64,000 bases of DNA from Bacteroidales bacterium UBA5219 (GCA_002412425.1 DHVB01000054.1:1-64000), one strand, 5' to 3'; positions 8,650 to 17,292 are shown, counted from the first letter of the stretch. Numbers and translations: made by a program. Notes: generated from the letters alone by a model not told the origin.

Positions 8650-9495
8650 TTAAAAATGGAACATAATAAATAGTGAGCCACTTGTGAAAGTGTCAATTCC
8701 TACAAAACTATCAATAGCAATTTCTTCAGTTTTTACTTCACGTCCTGTTCCTGTCCATGTTTCAGTAGTTACAAAACCACCTTCTTTAGAAATGTTGAAT
8801 CCTAATCCCATTTCTCCACCAATAGAAATTTTAGGAGCGAAGAAATATTCAACACCAACAACGCCACGTAAAGAAAAACCTAAATTGTCATTGTTATGTA
8901 CAGAAAGAATACGTTGGCTTCCTGCAACTTCTGCACCAGCAGTAAAGTCATAATATGAAGGAGAAGTGAATTCTGCAGTCATTTCGTTACCATACTTGTA
9001 ATTAACATTTCTTGAGTTGTAGTTAAAGAAAGCACCTCCACCATAGTATCCTTGTACTCTACCTTTACCACGATACATTAAGTAATCACCACCAAGAACA
9101 ATGTTTGTAGCGTTAACGTGCATTACGTCAGTAACTTTAGCGTCTGGATTTGGAATTGTCATGTTCTTGGTAACAAATTCTCTGTCATAGAGATTAGTGT
9201 GTCCAAGTCTTACAGATCCTCTAATAGCTACTTGGTCGTCTAAGTAATACTTACCGTAGATTGTTAAGGCAGTTCTGTTAATAGTTGGGATAAAGTTGAA
9301 AGCCCCACTATTACCCATAGTTCCGTTAAAAAGGTTTCCAAAATAATCAACTACAGGCATAGCATCAATACCAAGAGCAAATTCGCCTGCTTTTGGTAAA
9401 ATGTTTTCGCCACGTTTTGATTTCATGTCAACCTCTTGTGCGAATAATCCTGAAACAAGGAATATTGCACAAATAAAAATTGTTAAGTGTTTCAT
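8650..9495 (-). CDS. Outer-membrane beta-barrel protein
   Basis: 281 residues with a signal peptide (MKHLTIFICAIFLV, ending GLFAQ). The mature protein has repeated amphipathic strands with aromatic belts (AFNFIPTINRTALTIYGKYY, VQGYYGGGAFFNYNSR, ISIGGEMGLGFNIS) and ends in a classic outer-membrane C-terminal strand, SGSLFIMFHF, with a terminal Phe. It fits the OmpW/opacity-porin-like barrel group loosely, but no specific family is claimed. A -7 box (TATCTTTG) lies about 40 bases upstream. First gene of a probable two-gene unit with the lipoprotein gene. Confidence 0.82.
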   Translation of the reverse strand: MKHLTIFICAIFLVSGLFAQEVDMKSKRGENILPKAGEFALGIDAMPVVDYFGNLFNGTMGNSGAFNFIPTINRTALTIYGKYYLDDQVAIRGSVRLGHTNLYDREFVTKNMTIPNPDAKVTDVMHVNATNIVLGGDYLMYRGKGRVQGYYGGGAFFNYNSRNVNYKYGNEMTAEFTSPSYYDFTAGAEVAGSQRILSVHNNDNLGFSLRGVVGVEYFFAPKISIGGEMGLGFNISKEGGFVTTETWTGTGREVKTEEIAIDSFVGIDTFTSGSLFIMFHF

Positions 9496-9535
9496 AAATC
9501 AAATTAAGTTTAGTTAAACATTAAAATTGTCAGTA

Positions 9536-9543
9536 CAAAGATA
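9536..9543 (-). promoter_or_regulatory. Candidate -7 promoter box for barrel/lipoprotein genes
   Basis: TATCTTTG on the minus strand, about 40 bases upstream of the barrel gene's ATG (9495). No convincing -33 TTTG at the right distance, so low confidence. Confidence 0.35.
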
Positions 9544-9665
9544 CTAACTTTTTTGTAAAAAATACGATTTGTGGATAAATTTAATGTTTTTTTGAGAATT
9601 TGATGCCTATGTGTTTTAAAATCAATGGTTTATATGTTGGGAAAGTTTAAAATTTTGTTGTTTAT

Positions 9666-9710
9666 AAAAAAAACTGCTTTATTAAAATAGGTAATAAAGC
9701 AGTTTTTTTT
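9666..9710. terminator. Strong bidirectional terminator after rpmH
   Basis: A perfect 14-bp stem (9671-9684 with 9692-9705) with a 7-base loop, flanked by an A-run on the left and a T-run on the right. It ends the rpmH transcript on the minus strand. Confidence 0.85.
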
Positions 9711-9728
9711 ATATGTTTTAATAAAATT

Positions 9729-9887
9729 CTATCGTTTATGACGAGGTTCGTCAGAAACTGTTAATTTTTTTCTGCCTTTTGCTCTTCTAGCAGCTAATAT
9801 TTTACGACCACCAACTGTTGCCATTCTTTCTCTGAAACCGTGTTTGTTTTTTCTTTTTCTGTTAGAAGGTTGAAATGTCCTTTTCAT
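9729..9887 (-). CDS. rpmH: 50S ribosomal protein L34
   Basis: A short frame of 52 residues, easily missed because of its size. It begins [20 protein letters not shown] and continues [20 protein letters not shown], the hallmark of bacterial L34, then ends with a C-terminal tail (DEPRHKR) a few residues longer than the usual 44-47. It is a structural protein of the large ribosomal subunit. It lies downstream of rsmG on the same strand, with its own promoter-like motif and a strong terminator. rnpA, often next to rpmH, is absent here. Confidence 0.95.
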   Translation of the reverse strand: MKRTFQPSNRKRKNKHGFRERMATVGGRKILAARRAKGRKKLTVSDEPRHKR

Positions 9888-9931
9888 TTTTATATCTTTT
9901 TAAAACGTTATCAATAAATTTTTATGGACTG

Positions 9932-9961
9932 CAAAAATAGTATTTTTATTTTTTATTCAAA
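9932..9961 (-). promoter_or_regulatory. Candidate promoter for rpmH
   Basis: On the minus strand TTTG (9961-9958), 18 bases, then TATTTTTG (9939-9932), about 45 bases upstream of the rpmH start. The -33 box lies inside the end of rsmG. Confidence 0.5.
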
Positions 9962-10599
9962 AATTTTTGTTGTTTTTTTTGACTAATTGGTAAATAAATT
10001 ATTTTTTTTGTTTCAAAGTATTCATAATCAAACAGTTCGGAGATGTTGTAAATTTGAAAATTTTTAAAATTTTTTAGTTCTTCATCAAAATTACCACCCT
10101 TTAAATAAATAATTCCTTGTTTATTATGTTCTGTTTTGCTTAAAATTATGTTTTTTGCGATATTATAAAACTTTGGGAAAGCGGTTACAGCTCTGCTCAC
10201 AACAAAATCGTATTTTGGCATTAATGTTTCAGCTCTTGCATTGATGGCTGTTATATTTTGCAAATCAAGTTGTTCTTTTATAGCGGATACAACACTTATT
10301 TTTTTTGCGATGCTGTCAATTAAATCAAATTTTGTTTGGGGAAACATTATTGCAAGTGGTATTCCTGGAAATCCACCACCAGTACCTATGTCTGCAATAG
10401 AGTGAGTTTTATCAAAATTAAACTTTACAGCTATCGAGAGAGAATGTAAAATATGGTTGACAAATAAGTTGTCTATGTCTTTTCTGCTAATACAATTAAT
10501 TTTATTATTCCATTCAGGAAAAATTATTTCTAATTGTTCAAATTGTTTAAGTTGTGTTTGGTTAATTTGCGGAAAATATTTTAATAGAACTTCTTGCAT
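9946..10599 (-). CDS. rsmG: 16S rRNA (guanine-527-N7)-methyltransferase
   Basis: 217 residues, normal for RsmG/GidB. The SAM-binding loop IADIGTGGGFPGIPLAI (about residues 67-83) and the downstream FDLIDSIAKKI acidic strand are diagnostic, as is the C-terminal YLKGG motif. It methylates G527 in the 530 loop of 16S rRNA; loss gives low-level streptomycin resistance in other bacteria. It lies four bases after the ECF sigma gene, so it belongs to the mazG-glycosyltransferase-sigma-rsmG unit. Confidence 0.93.
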   Translation of the reverse strand: MQEVLLKYFPQINQTQLKQFEQLEIIFPEWNNKINCISRKDIDNLFVNHILHSLSIAVKFNFDKTHSIADIGTGGGFPGIPLAIMFPQTKFDLIDSIAKKISVVSAIKEQLDLQNITAINARAETLMPKYDFVVSRAVTAFPKFYNIAKNIILSKTEHNKQGIIYLKGGNFDEELKNFKNFQIYNISELFDYEYFETKKIIYLPISQKKQQKFLNKK

Positions 10600-10603
10600 T
10601 GGT

Positions 10604-11197
10604 TTATTTGTATTTGTTTGTCAAGAGTGGGGCTAATAATTCTCTAGCTCTATATAATTGTGCTTTTACTGTACCTATTGGTAAATTTAATTCTTCAGCA
10701 ATTTCTTCATAAGTGAATTCTTGGTAATATCTTAGTTCTATTAGTGTTGCATATCTTGGCTTTAAAGTTTTTATTACACTTTTTAAGTCTTTTGATTTTT
10801 GTCTTTTAATTAATAAGTCTTCGGGATTAGGATTTGGAGATGTGAAATTTGGGTTATCAGAATTGTGATATTCAGATGTGCTGTCAATTGATTGAGGTCT
10901 AACTTTTACTTTTCTAACAAAATCAATGCAATTATTTATCGCAATTCTAAATAACCATGTACTAAAAGCATAGTCGGGTGTATATTTATCAAGATTGTTA
11001 AATGCTTTTGCAAAAGTTTCCATAGTTAAATCTTCTGCATCATTTTCGTTTCCAATTTTTTTTAAAAGTAAAAAATAAATTGGGTCTTGATAACGGTCTA
11101 ATAATTGAGCATAGGCTTTTTCATTACCCAATAAAGCTTGCTCAACAATTTCTAAGTCTTTGCTGGCTTTTGCTGAAAAATTACTGCGTTCTACCAT
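10604..11197 (-). CDS. ECF-type RNA polymerase sigma factor
   Basis: 197 residues. Region 2 is clear (YAQLLDRYQDPIYFLLL, then DAEDLTMETFAKAFNNL and FSTWLFRIAINNCIDFVR), as is region 4 (LRYYQEFTYEEIAEELNLP, then GTVKAQLYRARELL). A 40-residue polar linker rich in Ser, Asn and Pro joins them. No anti-sigma gene is adjacent, so it may be one of the housekeeping-like ECF factors of Bacteroidota rather than a stress sensor. It overlaps the end of the upstream glycosyltransferase gene by 7 bases. Targets cannot be read from the sequence. Confidence 0.9.
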   Translation of the reverse strand: MVERSNFSAKASKDLEIVEQALLGNEKAYAQLLDRYQDPIYFLLLKKIGNENDAEDLTMETFAKAFNNLDKYTPDYAFSTWLFRIAINNCIDFVRKVKVRPQSIDSTSEYHNSDNPNFTSPNPNPEDLLIKRQKSKDLKSVIKTLKPRYATLIELRYYQEFTYEEIAEELNLPIGTVKAQLYRARELLAPLLTNKYK

Positions 11198-12300
11198 TGA
11201 TTTTTTTTTGCTTTAAAAAACGTTTTTTTAATTAAAACTTGTAAATAAAAAATTAATGCAAAGTTATCAAAAATAATGATATAAAAAACTGGTAGTTTAT
11301 TTTTTATTTTTAAACTAAATTTTTTTAAAATAACAGAGATAATTAATATTCTTAATATCAAAAAAACACTTGTAATTAAAAGAAAAGCATTGTTTGAGAG
11401 TAAAATTATTGAAGATGTTAAAAATAAAAATCTGCTAATTAATTCAGAACCAGATATAGTTTTTTCGTATAAATTATATTTTTTAGAAGTGCTTAAATGT
11501 CGTGTTTTTTGCTTAACAAACGCTTTATAAGTTTCTTTAGTTTTAGATAGGCTTATACTTTCGTGATGAGTGCATATTGCTGTATTTTTCTTTGTCGCAA
11601 CTTCAATAATAAATAAATCATCATCGCCACTTGCAATGTCTAAATGACTTTCGAAACCTGAATTTTCTATCCATAATTTTTTAGAATAGGCAAGATTTCG
11701 CCCAACTCCCATATATGGTTTTAGCTTTTTGGCAGAAGACATATATGTTAGTGCAATTAGTTGAGCATCATAGCGAATGAAAGAATTTAATAAATTGTTT
11801 TCAGGTTCAAACATTCCTAAGCCTAAAACAATTTTTTTATTTGTCGAAAATTTTGAGCAAATATGTCTTAGCCAGTTATTATGTGCAGGATAGCAATCAG
11901 CATCAATAAAAACTAATTTTTCGTGTTTTGCATTTTCAATTCCTAAGCTTAGTGCATGTTTTTTACCAATATTTGGAGTTTGAGTTTTAAGAATTTTTAA
12001 ATTTTTATTTTCTGCTTGAAATTTCTCTAAAATTTCTAAAGAATTGTCAGTACATTGGTCTAAAACAACAATAACTTCAAATTCGTTAAAGTTTTGGTTT
12101 AAAATTTTTGGAAGATTTTTTTCTAAGTTTTCGGTTTCGTTTTTTGCTGCAATAATTATGCTTACTGGCTCGTCGTTAGTTGAAGCAGATAGGTTTTCTT
12201 TTTTAAAAATTACACTTGGAAATAAATAAAGATAATAAAATAATTGAACACTTGTAGAAATGCAAAATACTATAAAAATTATTATGAGAAAAATGCTCAT
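11191..12300 (-). CDS. Membrane-bound family 2 glycosyltransferase
   Basis: 369 residues. An N-terminal membrane segment (1-30) precedes a GT-A domain: EPVSIIIAAKNETENLEKNL (donor site entry), FEVIVVLDQCTDNSLEIL, and the metal-binding D133-A-D135 in FIDADCYP. GDDDLFI near residue 228 and a K-Q-K-T-R-H motif near 265 fill the ED-type catalytic and QxxRW-like positions. Two or three hydrophobic helices close the C terminus. The enzyme would add sugars to a lipid carrier or polysaccharide at the inner membrane. It starts 5 bases after mazG, in the same transcript as the sigma factor and rsmG. The sugar is unknown. Confidence 0.87.
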   Translation of the reverse strand: MSIFLIIIFIVFCISTSVQLFYYLYLFPSVIFKKENLSASTNDEPVSIIIAAKNETENLEKNLPKILNQNFNEFEVIVVLDQCTDNSLEILEKFQAENKNLKILKTQTPNIGKKHALSLGIENAKHEKLVFIDADCYPAHNNWLRHICSKFSTNKKIVLGLGMFEPENNLLNSFIRYDAQLIALTYMSSAKKLKPYMGVGRNLAYSKKLWIENSGFESHLDIASGDDDLFIIEVATKKNTAICTHHESISLSKTKETYKAFVKQKTRHLSTSKKYNLYEKTISGSELISRFLFLTSSIILLSNNAFLLITSVFLILRILIISVILKKFSLKIKNKLPVFYIIIFDNFALIFYLQVLIKKTFFKAKKNQW

Positions 12301-12305
12301 TCTAT

Positions 12306-13076
12306 TTATTTAATAGCTTTACTCTCTTCCCAAATTTCGTTCATTTCGTCCAAAGTCATGTTTTTTAGGTCTTTGCCTTGAGCTATGGTTTTTTGTTCTA
12401 AATAATTAAATCTAGTTATAAATTTTTTGTTTGTTTTTTCTAAAGCATTTTCGGGATTTATATTATAAAGACGAGCTACATTTATTAAGGCAAAAAGGAA
12501 ATCTCCAAATTCTTCTTCAAATTTTTCAGAATTATTGTTTTTTAATTCTTCTTGCATTTCAAAATATTCTTCTTTTACTTTATCCCAAACTTGTTCTTTT
12601 TCTGTCCAGTCAAAACCAACGCCTCTAGCTTTATCTTGAATTCTATAGGCTTTAATCATTGCGGGCAAAGCTTCTGGTATTCCGCCTAAAACAGTTTTTC
12701 CTTTTCCTTCTTTTAGTTTTAGTCTTTCCCAATTTTCTTCAACATCTTTTGCCGTTTTGACTTTTACATCTCCAAAAATATGTGGGTGTCTAAATTCTAA
12801 TTTGTCGTTTATGTTTTTTATTACATCGTAAATACCAAAACTTTCTTTTTCTTCACCGATTTTTGCATAAAAAACAATATGCAATAAAATATCGCCTAAT
12901 TCTTTCTTTATTTCGTTATTGTTTTCTTTTGAGATGGCTTCTGCGAGTTCATAAACTTCTTCTATTGTTAAAGTGCGAAGACTTTCGTTAGTTTGAACAC
13001 TATCCCAAGGACATTCCTTTCTTAACTTATCCATTATGTCAAGAAGCCTTTTAAATTCGCTAAGTCGTTTATCCAT
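12306..13076 (-). CDS. mazG: Nucleoside triphosphate pyrophosphohydrolase
   Basis: 256 residues with two MazG domains. The first carries the metal motif with EEVYELAEA and ELGDILLHIVF, the second KEEYFEMQEEL and EFGDFLFALINVARL; the HPHIFGD sequence between them is typical. It hydrolyses (d)NTPs to NMP and pyrophosphate, cleaning the nucleotide pool and modulating (p)ppGpp in other bacteria. It is the first gene of a unit with the glycosyltransferase, ECF sigma and rsmG. Its ATG lies four bases past the T-run of the Rnf operon terminator, so it needs its own promoter (see 13105-13134). Confidence 0.94.
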   Translation of the reverse strand: MDKRLSEFKRLLDIMDKLRKECPWDSVQTNESLRTLTIEEVYELAEAISKENNNEIKKELGDILLHIVFYAKIGEEKESFGIYDVIKNINDKLEFRHPHIFGDVKVKTAKDVEENWERLKLKEGKGKTVLGGIPEALPAMIKAYRIQDKARGVGFDWTEKEQVWDKVKEEYFEMQEELKNNNSEKFEEEFGDFLFALINVARLYNINPENALEKTNKKFITRFNYLEQKTIAQGKDLKNMTLDEMNEIWEESKAIK

Positions 13077-13077
13077 A

Positions 13078-13105
13078 ACAAAAAAAGAGGCAGTTGTTTT
13101 GCCTC
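13078..13105 (-). terminator. Rho-independent terminator of the Rnf operon
   Basis: GAGGCA (13087-13092) pairs with TGCCTC (13100-13105); on the minus strand a run of seven T follows the stem. It sits between rnfA and mazG. Confidence 0.75.
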
Positions 13106-13134
13106 AAATATAAAAATAAAATTTATTTATACAA
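13105..13134 (-). promoter_or_regulatory. Candidate mazG promoter overlapping the Rnf terminator
   Basis: On the minus strand TTG (13134-13132), 19 bases, then TATATTTG (13112-13105). Transcription would begin inside the terminator hairpin, leaving a leader of about 20 bases. Confidence 0.4.
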
Positions 13135-13699
13135 TTCCTGTAAATCCCATAAATGCTAGAGCTAATATTCCAGCAGTAACAAGTGCGATAGGTACGCCTC
13201 TCATGCCTTTAGGAACATTTAATTTATCTAAGTGTTCGCGAATACCTGCTAAAATTACTAGAGCAAGTCCGAAGCCTATAGAAATAGATGCTCCATAAAC
13301 TACACCTTGCAATAAAGTAAAATCTTTTTGAATAACTAGAATTGCAACTCCAAGTACAGCACAGTTTGTTGTGATTAAAGGTAAAAATATTCCTAGAGCT
13401 TGATAGAGTGAAGGACTTATTTTTTTAAGAATGATCTCTACCATTTGTACTAATGAAGCAATTACTAAAATAAAAGAAATTGTTTGCAGATAAGTAATGT
13501 TTAGTGGCACTAATATGTATTGATATAATAGAAAAGTTACCATTGTTGCTAGAACTATTACAAAAGTAACGGCACCAGCCATTCCTAAAGAAGTTGAAAC
13601 TTTATTAGAAACTCCAAGAAATGGACATACTCCTAAAAATTGTGCAAGAACAACGTTGTTGACGAGTATCGCAGATATTATTATTAAAATGTATTCCAT
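13127..13699 (-). CDS. rnfA: Electron transport complex subunit RnfA
   Basis: 190 residues with six hydrophobic helices, the normal size for RnfA. Diagnostic parts are NNVVLAQFLGVCPFLGVS near the N terminus and LPLITTNCAVLGVAIL in the middle; Cys25 and Cys112 lie where the two RnfA/RnfE halves share a membrane [2Fe-2S] cluster in solved complexes. It is an integral inner-membrane subunit of the ferredoxin:NAD+ oxidoreductase that couples electron flow to Na+ or H+ export. Last gene of the rseC-rnfBCDGEA cluster, followed directly by a terminator. Confidence 0.95.
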   Translation of the reverse strand: MEYILIIISAILVNNVVLAQFLGVCPFLGVSNKVSTSLGMAGAVTFVIVLATMVTFLLYQYILVPLNITYLQTISFILVIASLVQMVEIILKKISPSLYQALGIFLPLITTNCAVLGVAILVIQKDFTLLQGVVYGASISIGFGLALVILAGIREHLDKLNVPKGMRGVPIALVTAGILALAFMGFTGIV

Positions 13700-13704
13700 A
13701 ATTT

Positions 13705-14280
13705 TTATTTTTTAATTTTATTAACTAAAGCAATTAAATAACCTAATGCAATAAAAGCACCTGGAGCTAACACAAAAACTAAAGCTCCTTGATTCATTAA
13801 TTCAAATCCAAATATTTGACCAGCACCTAGTATTTCACGAATAGCTCCTAAAATTCCGAGCGCCAATGCAAAACCTAAGCCCATACCTAATCCGTCAAAA
13901 AATGATGAAACGACTGTGTTTTTACTTGCAAAAGCTTCGGCTCTACCAAGAACGATGCAGTTTACAACAATAAGAGGAATAAATAAGCCTAATGTTTCGT
14001 AAATTGCAGGAACATAGGCTTGCATTACTAAATCTATTATTGTAACAAATGATGCTATAACTACTATATAGGCGGGTATTCTTACTTTTGAAGGAATCAT
14101 GTTTGCAATTAAAGAAATTACAACGTTTGAGCCTACAAGTACGAAAGTTGTTGCTAAACCCATTGAAATACCATTTATAGCTGATGAAGTGGTTGCTAAA
14201 GTTGGACAGGTTCCAAGTATTAGAACCAAAATAGGATTTTCTCTAATTAATCCTTTGGTAAAATTTTTCCATTGATTCAT
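13705..14280 (-). CDS. rnfE: Electron transport complex subunit RnfE
   Basis: 191 residues, six membrane helices, paralogous to RnfA in an inverted topology. Recognised by NPILVLILGTCPTLATTSS near the N terminus and IPLIVVNCIVLGRAEAFA in the middle; the two Cys (residues 24 and 108) are the expected cluster ligands facing those of RnfA. The AEAFA motif separates RnfE from RnfA. It overlaps the rnfG stop by one base, and rnfA follows 4 bases downstream. Confidence 0.95.
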   Translation of the reverse strand: MNQWKNFTKGLIRENPILVLILGTCPTLATTSSAINGISMGLATTFVLVGSNVVISLIANMIPSKVRIPAYIVVIASFVTIIDLVMQAYVPAIYETLGLFIPLIVVNCIVLGRAEAFASKNTVVSSFFDGLGMGLGFALALGILGAIREILGAGQIFGFELMNQGALVFVLAPGAFIALGYLIALVNKIKK

Positions 14281-14945
14281 TATTCTACTCCTCCTTTCTC
14301 TGTTTCATTTGTTTCTAACTCTGTTTGCTCATCAATTTCTTCTATCACTTTACTTTCTTCTATATCTGATGAGTTATAATATTTTATAAAAGCCTCATAA
14401 GCTCTTTGTAGAGCATCAACATAAGCTAGTGAAGAAATTGTTGCTGCAGTTATTGCATCAACTTCTCCGCCGTCTTTTTTAAGATTAATATTAAATACCT
14501 TTGGATTTTTATCATTAAATTGAGAATTCCAATTAGATTTTGATTTTGAAGCTTTATCTCCAAGTCCTGGTGTTTCAGAATGTTCTAAAACGTCATTATC
14601 AATAATAGTGCCATCTGGTTTGAAACCTACCATAACTACAATTCGTCCTCCAAAAGCATTGTCGGAATATGTTTGAACAGCAGTTCCAATTATTTCATTA
14701 TTACTAACCACTTCGAAGAAAGTTAGAGAATCCTTGCCGGTTTCTGGCATTACATTAAATTCTTTGATTTCTGCCGTGCTTGCACCTGGTACAACTAAAT
14801 TTATGCTATTACTTAGTTTTAGTTTTTTAGCTTGTTCTATAGGTTCTTTTGTAAATTTATAAACAAAGCCTAAAAGCACAGCAGGTATCGCTGTAATTAC
14901 AAACAGCGTTACTACCATATTTACGAAACTATCTTTTTTTGCCAT
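14280..14945 (-). CDS. rnfG: Electron transport complex subunit RnfG (FMN subunit)
   Basis: 221 residues: one N-terminal membrane helix (about 9-28), then a periplasmic FMN-binding domain. SETPGLGDKA (123-132) and DAITAATISS (163-172) are the family signatures; Thr169 is the expected covalent FMN site attached by ApbE. The motif here is T-A-A-T where T/S-G-A-T is usual. The C terminus has a Glu-rich tail of about 25 residues not needed for the fold. It passes electrons between RnfD and the RnfA/E cluster or RnfC side. Three bases follow rnfD; the end overlaps rnfE. Confidence 0.94.
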   Translation of the reverse strand: MAKKDSFVNMVVTLFVITAIPAVLLGFVYKFTKEPIEQAKKLKLSNSINLVVPGASTAEIKEFNVMPETGKDSLTFFEVVSNNEIIGTAVQTYSDNAFGGRIVVMVGFKPDGTIIDNDVLEHSETPGLGDKASKSKSNWNSQFNDKNPKVFNINLKKDGGEVDAITAATISSLAYVDALQRAYEAFIKYYNSSDIEESKVIEEIDEQTELETNETEKGGVE

Positions 14946-14947
14946 AA

Positions 14948-15958
14948 TTATGCTTTTTTAATTGTTTCACCAAAACGTTTTGGTTTAAACCCTTTATTAA
15001 TTAATGGAACGAATGCGTTCATTATTAAAATAGCGAAAGAAATTCCTTCGGGATATACTCCCCAAGTTCTGATAACTATTGTTAATACTCCAATTCCCAC
15101 TCCATATACTAACATTCCTTTTTTAGTCATAGGTGAAGTAACCATATCAGTTGCCATAAAAATTGCTCCTAGCATTATTCCTCCAGTTAGAAGGTGGAAA
15201 GCTGGGCTGGCGTAATGTACAGGATCAACTCCGTAAAGAATTGCCGAAAAAATTGCAACAGAGCCTAAAACAGCTACTGGAATATGCCAAGTAATAATTT
15301 TTCTAAACAGCATATACAAGCCTCCAAGCAGAAGTGCAAAAGCCGAAACTTCACCAAGTGAGCCACCAACATTTCCCATAAGAGCATCAGTGTAAAAATG
15401 TGGCATACCGTCAATAATACTTTGGAAACTTTCTCCATTTTTAAGTCCTTCTTTTACTATTGATAAAGGAGTAGCACCAGTTTCAGCATCTGTCATTGCA
15501 AAGTTTAAAACATTAACTTTGGGCCAAGAAGTCATTTCAACAGGGAAAGAAATTAATAAAAACACACGACCAACCAATGCTGGGTTAAAAGGATTGTTGC
15601 CTAAACCTCCAAAAGTCATTTTTGCTATTCCAATAGCTACTAAAGCACCTATAACAATAATGTACCAAGGGAGATTTGAAGGAAGGTTAAATGCTAAAAT
15701 CATTCCAGTTATTATTGCTGAGCCGTCTGTTATAGTTGTTTTTTTAGCTTTAAAAAATAATTTTTGTATTCCCCATTCAAAAAACACACACGAAGCTACA
15801 GCAATTAAACTTACTCTAATTGCATCAAGTCCGAAATAATAAACCGACACTAAAAAAGCCGGAATCATTGCAATAATCACTCCATACATGATCTTTCTAA
15901 CGGAATCTTTTCCGTGAGCATGTGGAGACATCGAAACAGTTAATCTATTTATAGTCAT
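14948..15958 (-). CDS. rnfD: Electron transport complex subunit RnfD (FMN, ion channel subunit)
   Basis: 336 residues with eight to ten membrane helices and the usual length. The DAETGATPLS motif (157-166) holds the full flavinylation signature, with Thr163 as the covalent FMN site. SPHAHGKDSVRKIMYGVI near the start and the GNNPFNPALVGRVF and ATDMVTSPMT blocks are conserved in RnfD/NqrB and line the ion pathway. Inner-membrane subunit. It lies 2 bases from rnfC and rnfG, all in one operon. Confidence 0.95.
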   Translation of the reverse strand: MTINRLTVSMSPHAHGKDSVRKIMYGVIIAMIPAFLVSVYYFGLDAIRVSLIAVASCVFFEWGIQKLFFKAKKTTITDGSAIITGMILAFNLPSNLPWYIIVIGALVAIGIAKMTFGGLGNNPFNPALVGRVFLLISFPVEMTSWPKVNVLNFAMTDAETGATPLSIVKEGLKNGESFQSIIDGMPHFYTDALMGNVGGSLGEVSAFALLLGGLYMLFRKIITWHIPVAVLGSVAIFSAILYGVDPVHYASPAFHLLTGGIMLGAIFMATDMVTSPMTKKGMLVYGVGIGVLTIVIRTWGVYPEGISFAILIMNAFVPLINKGFKPKRFGETIKKA

Positions 15959-15960
15959 TT

Positions 15961-17292
15961 TTATGATTTTTTTGCTCTTAAAATTTTATTTAAATTTGCC
16001 TTTCCAAGTCTTATATAGTCAAGGAGAGGTTGAGATGCTGGGCAAGTAAATGAACAAGAACCACATTCTATGCAATCTAGCACTCTTTCTTTTTGTAATT
16101 CTTCAAACATTGAAACTTCAGCCATGTTTTTTAGTAAATATGGTTCTAATCCCATAGGACAAACAGAAACACAGCGTCCACATCTGATGCAATTAAAACA
16201 TTCTGGACGTGATGCCTTTTCTTGAGGTAAAATTAAAATGCCAGAAGTACCTTTTGCGATTGGAACATTGTTGCTAGCCAAGGCTTTTCCCATCATTGGA
16301 CCTCCACTAACAATTTTTCCGCTATCTTCGGGTAAGCCTCCAGCTGCTGCAATTAGCATATCAGAAGGAGTTCCTATTCTTGTTAAAATGTTTTTAGGAT
16401 TGGAAACAGATTTGCCAGTAACTGTAACAACTCTTTCAATTAGAGGTTTGTTTTTTTGTACAGCCTCGTAAATGGCAAAAACACTTCCAACATTTTGTAC
16501 AACACAGCCTACATCTATAGGTAAACCACCAGAAGGAACTTCACGCTTAGTTAATGCTTTAATTAGTTGTTTTTCCCCACCTTGTGGATATTTTACTTTT
16601 AAAGGCTGAACTTCGATATTAGAATATTTTTTAGCTTTTTCTGTTAAAAGTTGAATGGCATCTTTCTTGTTGTTTTCTATACCTATTATAACTTTTTCAG
16701 CATCAACAAGTTTTTGAATAAGTTTACAACCTACCAAAATTTCATCAGCTTTTTCTAACATAAGTTGATGGTCGGCAGTTAGATAAGGCTCACATTCAAC
16801 AGCGTTGATAATGAGGTGTTTACAAGTTTTGCCGGGAGGAATAGAAAGTTTTACATGAGTTGGAAAAGTTGCTCCTCCCATTCCCACAATACCATTTTTT
16901 ATAATTCTGTTTTTAATTTCTTCAGCTGAAATATCTAAATTATCAACTAAGTCTTTACTTCTGTCAATATCTTCGAGCCATTCATCGTTTTCAACTTCAA
17001 TAATAATACAATTTTGTTTGTATCCACTAGAGTCGAGAACTTTATCAATTTTTAAAACTTTTCCCGAAACAGAAGAATGTATGTTTGCAGAAACAAAACC
17101 AGAGCTTTTTGCAATTAATTGACCCACTTTAACAGTATCGTCTTTTGCAACAATAGGTTCGGCAGGGCTTCCAATATGTTGAGATATTGGAATGCTTACT
17201 ATTTTAGGCAAGTCAATAGTTTCTATTTTTTTGCCAGCCGAGAATTTGTTCTCTTTTGGATGAATGCCACCGAGTGGAAATGTTTTTAACAC
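15961..17292 (-). CDS. rnfC: Electron transport complex subunit RnfC (NADH/ferredoxin side)
   Basis: 443 residues, the length of the short RnfC forms without the repetitive C-terminal tail of enterobacteria. Order: FPLGGIHPKENK start and barrel-sandwich region (1-110); NQO1-like FMN/NADH fold (GIVGMGGATFPTHVKL near 135); SLBB region; then two [4Fe-4S] motifs, C368-x2-C371-x2-C374-x3-C378 and C407-x2-C410-x2-C413-x3-C417. It is the peripheral cytoplasmic subunit that exchanges electrons with NAD(H). Located 33 bases after rnfB. Confidence 0.95.
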   Translation of the reverse strand: MLKTFPLGGIHPKENKFSAGKKIETIDLPKIVSIPISQHIGSPAEPIVAKDDTVKVGQLIAKSSGFVSANIHSSVSGKVLKIDKVLDSSGYKQNCIIIEVENDEWLEDIDRSKDLVDNLDISAEEIKNRIIKNGIVGMGGATFPTHVKLSIPPGKTCKHLIINAVECEPYLTADHQLMLEKADEILVGCKLIQKLVDAEKVIIGIENNKKDAIQLLTEKAKKYSNIEVQPLKVKYPQGGEKQLIKALTKREVPSGGLPIDVGCVVQNVGSVFAIYEAVQKNKPLIERVVTVTGKSVSNPKNILTRIGTPSDMLIAAAGGLPEDSGKIVSGGPMMGKALASNNVPIAKGTSGILILPQEKASRPECFNCIRCGRCVSVCPMGLEPYLLKNMAEVSMFEELQKERVLDCIECGSCSFTCPASQPLLDYIRLGKANLNKILRAKKS

